A stretch of DNA of 64,000 bases, from NCBI GenBank assembly GCA_019119595.1, contig DWWS01000054.1, positions 1-64,000 of the forward strand, given 5' to 3'. This DNA is from Candidatus Eisenbergiella merdavium (GTDB lineage Bacteria; Bacillota; Clostridia; Lachnospirales; Lachnospiraceae). The notes under the pieces are model-generated. The model was not told where the DNA came from, did not search any database, and saw only the letters and a list, made by a program, of their open reading frames with translations. Each line of letters starts with the position of its first letter. Positions within the stretch are counted from its first letter, which is position 1. Below are positions 58,056-64,000 of this stretch, piece by piece. A program made the position numbers and the translations under genes.

Positions 58056-60211
58056 AAACAGAGAATATGAAAACGGAAGAGCTTCTGGAGCGGCTTTCGC
58101 TCGGGCGGGAGCGGCTCAGCCAGATTCCGCAGGAGGCGCGCCTTGTGCCAAAAGGGGCGCTTCCGGAACAGGAAAAGCAGGAAGAAGACGTAGACAGCGA
58201 GAAGAGCTCAGGCAGCGCATCCGGCAGCGCCTTCGGCGATTATTTTGCCAGAACGGCGGAGATCCTCCTGATGTTTTTGGAGGAATATGATTTCATCGCG
58301 GACGGCGGGCTGCAGTGGGCATCCCTTGAGGAGCTTGCCGAAAGGAACCGGCGGCTCTATTCGGATGTGCTTCCCGGAAGCTATGAAAAAAGCTATGCCA
58401 ATCCCGCGTTTGCCGTGGCAGAGCTGGGAAAGGATTTCGGACAGATGCTCTCCTTCCTTGCGGCGGAGGAACGCAGCCTGATCGCCTTCGCGTTCGAGCA
58501 GGATGTGCAGTCCATGGTGATCCGGCTGGAGCTGTTCCTGGAGATCTACCAGATGTTTGTCTGCGCCGGGGAGGAGGGCGCTCTGCCCGATCCCGCTCAG
58601 GTGAAGGAGACCCTGTACTGGTTTGCCAGCGATTATTCGGAGATCATGCTGGAAAAAAACATGCGCGCCACCTTTGACTGGAAGGAGGATTTCGCGCTTG
58701 GCATCATCATGGACAGCGACCTGAACGATCTGCGCTATCTGTACCGTTTCGGAGAATATATTTCGGAAAACGAGCTGCGCATGGCCCGTTATCTGAACAG
58801 CCTCCCGGAGGAAAAGATCGCCCTGATGGCGGACACCTATACGGAAGGCTACCGGATCGGCTTCGCGGTAACGGGCAAGGATATCACGAAAAAGAAATCC
58901 GTGAACATCCGCTATTTTCTTGGCTTTGAACGGGTGGTGCGCCGGGCGGTGGAGAATTTCCGCAGGATCGGGCTGGAATCCGTAATCTACCGGGCGCCCC
59001 AGAGCGTCCTGGAGGGACGGAAGCTGGGAAAGAACGGCTATTTCGGAGCCATTGCCAACAAGCAGTTTGAATTTGACCATGAGTACGATATGGCTCTTTT
59101 TTATGACAAACGGTACGTGAACCACCGTCTGGAGAATTACCGCAGCGCCCTGGAAAGCGTGAAGGAGCTGGCCGCGGTGCACGGAGGCCCCGCCGTCATC
59201 GAGTGCTTCGGGGAGAATCCCTTTGCGCCGGAGACGAAGGAGGAAAATCTGCGTCTGAATGAGGAGCAGCAGAAGCTTTCTGTTTTCTTCCAGTCGAAGG
59301 CTGGCGCGCTGATGAACGAGTATGTGAAGGGCGAGGAGAGAAGCTTTACCATCATCGCCTTTCCCGTGCCGGAGATCGGGGAGAATTTTGAAGAGATCTT
59401 CGACGGCGTTCTCAAGCTGAACACGCTGGATTATCAGCTCTATCAGGGCATCCAGCAGAAGCTGATCGACGCGCTGGATCAGGCCCGCTATGTGCGCGTG
59501 AAGGGAATGGGTGAAAACCGCACCGACCTTCGCATCGCCCTGCATGAGCTTTCCGACCCGCAGAAGGAGACCAATTTTGAAAACTGCGTGGCGGATGTGA
59601 ACATCCCCGTGGGAGAGGTCTTTACCTCCCCCGTGCTGAAGGGAACGGACGGAAAGCTTCATGTGACGAAGGTTTACTTAAACGGCCTGAAATATCTGGA
59701 TCTGGAAATTGATTTTGAAGGCGGGATGATCGCCGAATACTCCTGTGCCAACTTTGACGACCCGGAGGAAAACCGGAAGTATATCCGGGAGAATGTGCTC
59801 TATCATCACGACACCCTTCCCATGGGCGAATTTGCCATCGGCACCAATACCACGGCCTATGTGTTCGCGTCAAAATTCGGGATCGGCGACAAGCTTCCCA
59901 TCCTGATCGCGGAGAAAATGGGCCCCCACTTCGCGGTGGGAGACACCTGCTATTCCCATGAGGAGGAGCTTGTCACCTGTAATCCGGACGGAAAACGGCT
60001 GGCCGCGAAGGAGAACGAGGTTTCCGCCCTCCGCACGGAGGATCCCGAAAAAGCCTACCTAAACTGCCATACGGACATTACGATCCCCTATGACGAGCTG
60101 GGCGAGCTGACCGCGGTATGTCCGGACGGAACGGAAATCCGTATCATCGAAAACGGCCGCTTTGTCCTTCCCGGCTGTGAAGAGCTGAACCGGCCGTTTG
60201 AGGAAGCGTGA
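58052..60211 (+). CDS. Aminopeptidase, M29-like, with long N-terminal region
   Basis: This 719-residue protein has an N-terminal region of about 320 residues without a clear family. A C-terminal half resembles M29 (AmpS/thermophilic) metallo-aminopeptidases: ENCVADVNIPVGEVFTSPVLKGTDG, GEFAIGTNTTAY, PHFAVGDTCYSHEEE and CHTDITIPYDELGEL hold probable metal ligands. It is far longer than usual M29 enzymes (about 400), so the N-terminal half is an added domain. It would remove N-terminal residues from peptides in the cytoplasm. It is coupled to a small membrane protein. Confidence 0.75.
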   Translation: MKTENMKTEELLERLSLGRERLSQIPQEARLVPKGALPEQEKQEEDVDSEKSSGSASGSAFGDYFARTAEILLMFLEEYDFIADGGLQWASLEELAERNRRLYSDVLPGSYEKSYANPAFAVAELGKDFGQMLSFLAAEERSLIAFAFEQDVQSMVIRLELFLEIYQMFVCAGEEGALPDPAQVKETLYWFASDYSEIMLEKNMRATFDWKEDFALGIIMDSDLNDLRYLYRFGEYISENELRMARYLNSLPEEKIALMADTYTEGYRIGFAVTGKDITKKKSVNIRYFLGFERVVRRAVENFRRIGLESVIYRAPQSVLEGRKLGKNGYFGAIANKQFEFDHEYDMALFYDKRYVNHRLENYRSALESVKELAAVHGGPAVIECFGENPFAPETKEENLRLNEEQQKLSVFFQSKAGALMNEYVKGEERSFTIIAFPVPEIGENFEEIFDGVLKLNTLDYQLYQGIQQKLIDALDQARYVRVKGMGENRTDLRIALHELSDPQKETNFENCVADVNIPVGEVFTSPVLKGTDGKLHVTKVYLNGLKYLDLEIDFEGGMIAEYSCANFDDPEENRKYIRENVLYHHDTLPMGEFAIGTNTTAYVFASKFGIGDKLPILIAEKMGPHFAVGDTCYSHEEELVTCNPDGKRLAAKENEVSALRTEDPEKAYLNCHTDITIPYDELGELTAVCPDGTEIRIIENGRFVLPGCEELNRPFEEA

Positions 60212-60238
60212 AGCAGAGAAAAGAGAAGGAAAAAAAGA

Positions 60239-60296
60239 GCAAAAAAACGAAAAAGGGCTCCCCGGCATGCCTGTGTATCAGCAGATGCTGGGGAGC
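60239..60296 (-). terminator. Terminator of the M24 peptidase gene
   Basis: A 12-bp stem with one G-T pair (60257-60268 with 60285-60296) is followed on the minus strand by CCTTTTTCGTTTTTTT. Confidence 0.8.
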
Positions 60297-60335
60297 TGTG
60301 TATTGCAGGCCATATTACGGAGTCGCATCCGTCAA

Positions 60336-61424
60336 TCAGCCGATGATTTTCCAGTTTTTATCCACATGGTTCAAAACCTCGCAGCCGTCCTTTGTCACCA
60401 GCACCAGATCCTCCACCCGGACGCCGAATTTTCCGGGAAGGTAGACGCCGGGCTCGATGGAAAAGGTCATGCCCTCTTCCACGCAGGCGGTATTTGCCAG
60501 GCTCACATCCCCCGGCTCGTGATCCTGCAGGCCGATGGAATGGCCAAGCCTGTGGTTGAAGTAAGGGCCGTAGCCCGCTTCCGTGATCAGCTCCCTTGCG
60601 GCCCTGTCGATATCGCAGAAGCGCACGCCGGGGCGGATGATGCTCTCCGCCCTTTCGTTGGCCCGGCGCACCAGATCGTGGATGGAGGCATATTCCGCAG
60701 GAGCCTCCCCGCAGAAAAAGGTGCGGGTCATGTCGGAGCAATAGCCGTCCTTCACGCAGCCCATGTCGATCACGACGCAGTCCCCCGCCTTCAGCCGGGT
60801 ATCGTCCGGCTCGTGGTGCGGGTCGGCCGCGTTCGCTCCGAAGGACAGGATGGTATCAAAGCCCTCCGTAACGCCGGCTTCCTTGAAAAGCGCGCGCACC
60901 TGATCCGCGCATTCCTTTTCCGTCATCCCTTCTTTGATAAAGGCGGCGATCTTTTCCATGCAGGCGTCGTTCAACCGGGAGGATTCCCGCATTTTTTCCT
61001 GCTCAAAGGCGTCCTTGATGGAGCGTACCCGGTCCACGCAGACGGAGGCGTTCACATATTTTGCCTTCGGATTTCGCTCCATCAGTTCCAGCAGAAAGCC
61101 GGCGGGCCAGTTTCGGTCAATGCCCACAGCCTTTTCGCTTCCGAATTGCGCGATACGGGAGGCGACGATGCCGATGCAGTCGTCCGTATCGGCCATCCAG
61201 ATCTTATCCAGATCCACCTCCGGGATCACGAACAGATTGTTCAAAAAAAAGCAGTGCTTTCCGTCCGTGCGCACATGCAGGGCGTACAGACGCTCGTATG
61301 GCTGCACCCACACTCCGGTCAGATACCGGATGCTTAGCGGGTCGCTCACGATCATCTGCTCCAGTCCTTCTTTTTCCAGCTCCTTGCATACCCGGTTCAG
61401 TCGGGCGGTATAGATTTCTTCCAT
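60336..61424 (-). CDS. M24-family Xaa-Pro peptidase
   Basis: This 362-residue protein has an N-terminal creatinase-like domain and a C-terminal pita-bread domain. The five metal ligands are visible: Asp in VIDMGC, Asp in SDMTRTF, His in HRLGHSIG, Glu in SIEPG and Glu in RVEDL. It cleaves Xaa-Pro peptides. With PepD and the M29-like enzyme it is the third peptidase in the window. GGAGGCAG precedes the ATG. Confidence 0.93.
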   Translation of the reverse strand: MEEIYTARLNRVCKELEKEGLEQMIVSDPLSIRYLTGVWVQPYERLYALHVRTDGKHCFFLNNLFVIPEVDLDKIWMADTDDCIGIVASRIAQFGSEKAVGIDRNWPAGFLLELMERNPKAKYVNASVCVDRVRSIKDAFEQEKMRESSRLNDACMEKIAAFIKEGMTEKECADQVRALFKEAGVTEGFDTILSFGANAADPHHEPDDTRLKAGDCVVIDMGCVKDGYCSDMTRTFFCGEAPAEYASIHDLVRRANERAESIIRPGVRFCDIDRAARELITEAGYGPYFNHRLGHSIGLQDHEPGDVSLANTACVEEGMTFSIEPGVYLPGKFGVRVEDLVLVTKDGCEVLNHVDKNWKIIG

Positions 61425-61460
61425 TTCTGCCTCCGTTTTTCTAGGGAAAACCTGCGTTTC

Positions 61461-62201
61461 CTAATCCCATTTTTTTCTGTTCAGTTCAGAGAGTATGTCG
61501 TCTCCCAGATCATCCGCTATGTATCCGTGATAAATACAGCCTCCCGTATTTTGGAAAGCGTAATTATATTTTCCCTTCCTGGCATACAGCCGTCCTTTTA
61601 TGCGGATGGCACGGTCCAAAAGCTCCTGAGCGGCCTCTCCGTCCAAGTCCATCGGACTTGCCACTTTTCCTTTGCCGTAGGGATTCTGCCTGTCCTTTTT
61701 ATGCTTTTTATCATTTGGAATATATATTCGGAGGCCAAGAATACCCTGATAGAGAAGTATATGATTCCGACAGGAAATATTTCTGAGAGCGACCATCTGC
61801 CCGGAAAGCTCCCCTTCCACCAGAGCTTTCTGAAATCCAGCCTCGGACTCCAGGCTGACGAGCGCATTTTCTCTTGCAGCCGCACAGACTGGAGAGGACT
61901 TTCCTTTATACAGAAAGACAGCCTCCACCGCGGATGGACGGAAGCCCCTGTTAACCAGAAGGCTCAGAAAATATTTTTTCTCATTATTATCGGAGATCCG
62001 CTGGATGGCCCTGTGAAGACTGCCTCCGGGATACAGAGGAAAGGTTTTATCCAGTTCCACTCTTGTGATCCCTTCCACATTATGACAGCGGCCGGATTCC
62101 AGTTCCCGGCAAATCTGAAGAAACTGTTTTAAAGCCGCCCAAAAGTCCGCTTCCTCATAAAAGGGAAACTGGAAGGAAAGATCATTTACTGTAATTTTCA
62201 T
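61461..62201 (-). CDS. Unknown protein of a putative defence cassette
   Basis: This 246-residue protein shows no family I recognise. It has a conserved-looking centre (NRGFRPSAVEAVFLYKG) and a C-terminal segment KGKYNYAFQNTGGCIYHGYIADDL. It is soluble and has no signal peptide. Its gene is the third of a three-gene minus-strand cassette after a DUF262 protein and a DUF3696-type ATPase, 12 bp after the ATPase stop, with AGGAG upstream. Lower GC than the M24 gene suggests transfer with the cassette. In phage-defence operons such proteins are often effectors, but that is inference. Confidence 0.6.
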   Translation of the reverse strand: MKITVNDLSFQFPFYEEADFWAALKQFLQICRELESGRCHNVEGITRVELDKTFPLYPGGSLHRAIQRISDNNEKKYFLSLLVNRGFRPSAVEAVFLYKGKSSPVCAAARENALVSLESEAGFQKALVEGELSGQMVALRNISCRNHILLYQGILGLRIYIPNDKKHKKDRQNPYGKGKVASPMDLDGEAAQELLDRAIRIKGRLYARKGKYNYAFQNTGGCIYHGYIADDLGDDILSELNRKKWD

Positions 62202-62213
62202 AAAAATCCGCTC

Positions 62214-63305
62214 CTAAAGCAATTCCAGCAGAGCATTATCCCACTCGTCAAGAAAACCTTCCGGCCATACGTCGATCCGCCCGTTACTGTCAATAGAAGG
62301 CAATACAACCTTGTGCCTGTACCGGTCTGCTTCGTCCTTGTAGAAAAAGAAAATACCGACAGCTTCAGCATCCAGCTTTTCTTTTTTGACTGAGAGACGG
62401 ATTCCGTTGATCACATGATCGCTGTGCGTTTCTACAATGATCTGTACGCCGCCTGCACAGGCCTGTGCAATCAGTTCACCGAGCCACCGCTGCCCGGCCG
62501 GATGAATATGGGCCTCCGGATTTTCCAGCAAAAGCAGATCGCCGGGTTTTGCCGATAATATGGCAATTACGATAGGAAGCACATAGGTGATCCCAAATCC
62601 GACATTTACACTTTTATAAGCATTGGTATTTTCGCTCCCTTCGCGGAAGACATATTTCAGTTCCGCGCTGCGAAGTCCGGTGTTAATGGATATCTGGGGT
62701 AAAATTCCGGGAGCGATCAGAGAAAGCCAACATCTTACCTGCTGTGCCAGAGAGCGATCCTCTATATGATTATAAATGACATGATCGTTTTCAACGGGGC
62801 GGCCGCCGTAGCTGTTCAGGTAATGGATGGCGTATTCGCCGCTGTTCCCGAATTCTCTTGCAAGCAGCTCTTTTTCATCCGCGATTCGGTATAAATCCTG
62901 AGGTTCAATGCGGTAGGCAGAAAGATACAGGAAGCGATCTTCGAATAAAACGCTGTGCGGCGGTATGTCCTGCAGAGGACACTGATTTTCCAACAGATCA
63001 GAGCTGACCGCATAAGAAAAACAGGTATCTGTTTCGCAGTCCTTTTCCTTGACGGCTATGGCGATCTTTTCTTCCTCTGCCCGTTCAAACAGAATATCGC
63101 TGCCGTTTCCCAGCTTCACATATTTCCCATTCAGCTTCAGGCCGGACAAATGGTTTTCCTGATAAGACTGGCGCAGCAGGAGCAGACTCTGAAGAAGGGT
63201 TGATTTTCCCATCCCATTCAGTCCCATAAGCACATTAAGCGGCTTTAGTTTTAAATCAAGAGACTCGAAACACTTAAAATTTTTTAATCTGATCTGCTCT
63301 ATCAT
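62214..63305 (-). CDS. DUF3696-type AAA ATPase
   Basis: This 363-residue ATPase has an OLD/RecF-like start (MIEQIRLKNFKCFESLDLKLKPLNVLMGLNGMGKSTLL with Walker A) and a Walker B-type LLLLENPEAHIHPAGQRWLGELIA. VETHSDHVINGIRL follows, and the end IDVWPEGFLDEWDNALLELL matches the DUF3696 C-terminus. It would hydrolyse ATP as a sensor or switch. It overlaps the DUF262 gene by 4 bp (ATGA), which shows tight coupling. Confidence 0.85.
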   Translation of the reverse strand: MIEQIRLKNFKCFESLDLKLKPLNVLMGLNGMGKSTLLQSLLLLRQSYQENHLSGLKLNGKYVKLGNGSDILFERAEEEKIAIAVKEKDCETDTCFSYAVSSDLLENQCPLQDIPPHSVLFEDRFLYLSAYRIEPQDLYRIADEKELLAREFGNSGEYAIHYLNSYGGRPVENDHVIYNHIEDRSLAQQVRCWLSLIAPGILPQISINTGLRSAELKYVFREGSENTNAYKSVNVGFGITYVLPIVIAILSAKPGDLLLLENPEAHIHPAGQRWLGELIAQACAGGVQIIVETHSDHVINGIRLSVKKEKLDAEAVGIFFFYKDEADRYRHKVVLPSIDSNGRIDVWPEGFLDEWDNALLELL

Positions 63306-64000
63306 AAAAACTCCTTTATAAATTCACGTCCTCTGTTTATTCTTTTCACACAATCGATCCTTTTACTTGACCGAATCTGCGCCTGAAAGGCTTTTTCCGA
63401 AAACAGTTCTGCATATCTGCTTAAGAATTCATCTCTCCGATCAGCTATTGTTTCCAGCTGTTCTTCAGACAATTCTGAAAAGCAGACGGAGAACAGTTCA
63501 AAAAGCGCCTTGTTGACAGGGCCTCTCCGTCCTCCTTCTCCAATCTTCCGAAAAGCGTTTTTTTCCATAAGAATTTCTGAATATCTCATTACCTTATAAA
63601 AATTTGTTTCTATTCGTTTCAGATCATCCTTTTCGTAAGCATTGACCTTTTTCATCGCTTTGATCAGAAAGGTATCGATATCGTCTTTGTATTCCGCCTC
63701 ATAATCCAGTTCCGTAAAGGCCATGAATCGAATGATATATTCCTGATCAGTCATGCGGTCCGGTTTGATCGCATACATGGTAGCTTCCAGAAACTCTTCG
63801 CTCCGGGAAAGCTTTTCGGCCAATTCCGTTGAGGTTCCATGGTACATGGCATTCCGGATCTCCTGAGGTTCAAGCTGCAGGCCGCCGGTATTGATCCTCT
63901 GAAAAATATTGTATACAACGGTTTCCGGCGTTCCCTTCTGCACGCAGAAAGCAACGACCTGTGCCTCTTTGATCCTGCGGACATATTGCCTGGGCAGCTC
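63302..64000 (-). CDS. DUF262-type protein, C-terminal part (runs off right edge)
   Basis: The frame is open to the window edge, so the N-terminus is missing. About 232 residues are seen, starting ELPRQYVRRIKEAQVVAFCV and continuing VYNIFQRINTGGLQLEPQEIRNAM, a conserved signature of the DUF262 (ParB-like, GmrS/Ssp-type) family. Proteins with this domain often cut modified DNA or act as NTP-dependent nucleases in phage defence. It is the first gene of the cassette seen here. Confidence 0.8.
   Translation of the reverse strand, partial: ELPRQYVRRIKEAQVVAFCVQKGTPETVVYNIFQRINTGGLQLEPQEIRNAMYHGTSTELAEKLSRSEEFLEATMYAIKPDRMTDQEYIIRFMAFTELDYEAEYKDDIDTFLIKAMKKVNAYEKDDLKRIETNFYKVMRYSEILMEKNAFRKIGEGGRRGPVNKALFELFSVCFSELSEEQLETIADRRDEFLSRYAELFSEKAFQAQIRSSKRIDCVKRINRGREFIKEFL

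Overview
This window looks like chromosome from a GC-rich gut Clostridium-like bacterium, most likely family Lachnospiraceae. The reasons are AGGAGG-type ribosome binding sites, near-consensus sigma-A promoters with 17-bp spacers, Rho-independent terminators, an anaerobic (class III) ribonucleotide reductase, a YesM/YesN-type sugar-sensing two-component system, and protein families typical of this group. The species cannot be named from the sequence. No rRNA, CRISPR array or complete insertion sequence was seen. A probable transposon end lies at the left edge.

Layout. 1-2449: a probable IS end, a pentapeptide-repeat protein, a hairpin-rich intergenic element, an HD-domain protein and a YbaK-type tRNA deacylase. 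2584-9451: a membrane-anchored GH25 lysozyme with SH3 repeats, RecQ, an FtsX-type permease without an ATPase partner, and a methyltransferase. 9628-13955: an ECF transporter (S component, fused double ATPase, T component) behind a structured leader, then a PHP phosphoesterase. 14087-14926: an RpiR-type regulator interrupted by one in-frame amber codon. 15213-21288: tRNA-Asn, PepD, a threonine-aldolase-like enzyme, an XRE regulator, an ECF sigma factor with an anti-sigma-like gene that becomes AT-rich part-way through, a small AT-rich secreted protein, and a tRNA-Pro with the rare anticodon AGG.

21383-32430 is the most interesting part. It is a tight same-strand run: radical SAM protein, SGNH hydrolase, a TetM-like ribosome GTPase fused to a YacP/Rae1-type NYN nuclease, the SMC-type complex JetA-JetB-JetC (Wadjet/MksBEF family) and an atypical transcarbamoylase. 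The JetD nuclease that would make it a plasmid-cleaving Wadjet system is absent from this window. The fused protein joins an EF-G-like ribosome-binding GTPase to a domain whose Bacillus relative cuts mRNA in the ribosomal A site, which suggests a self-delivering ribosome-associated ribonuclease.

32535-38483: a TPR lipoprotein, a secreted transglutaminase-like protein, NrdD with a C-terminal redoxin domain under tandem NrdR boxes, and an iron-type alcohol dehydrogenase. 38500-55518: a minus-strand pectin or rhamnogalacturonan-type oligosaccharide locus (GH28, YesL-like protein, solute-binding protein, two permeases; then a second binding protein and YesM/YesN). It is interrupted by a 6-kb plus-strand block (44784-50526) holding a heterodimeric ABC exporter, a broken PIN/RelB toxin-antitoxin pair and an autoregulated GntR-ABC operon. 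55778-61424: pyrF-pyrE, two small membrane proteins, an M29-type aminopeptidase and an M24 prolidase-like peptidase. 61461-64000, running off the right edge: a lower-GC three-gene cassette of DUF262 protein, DUF3696-type ATPase and unknown protein, which looks like an anti-phage system.
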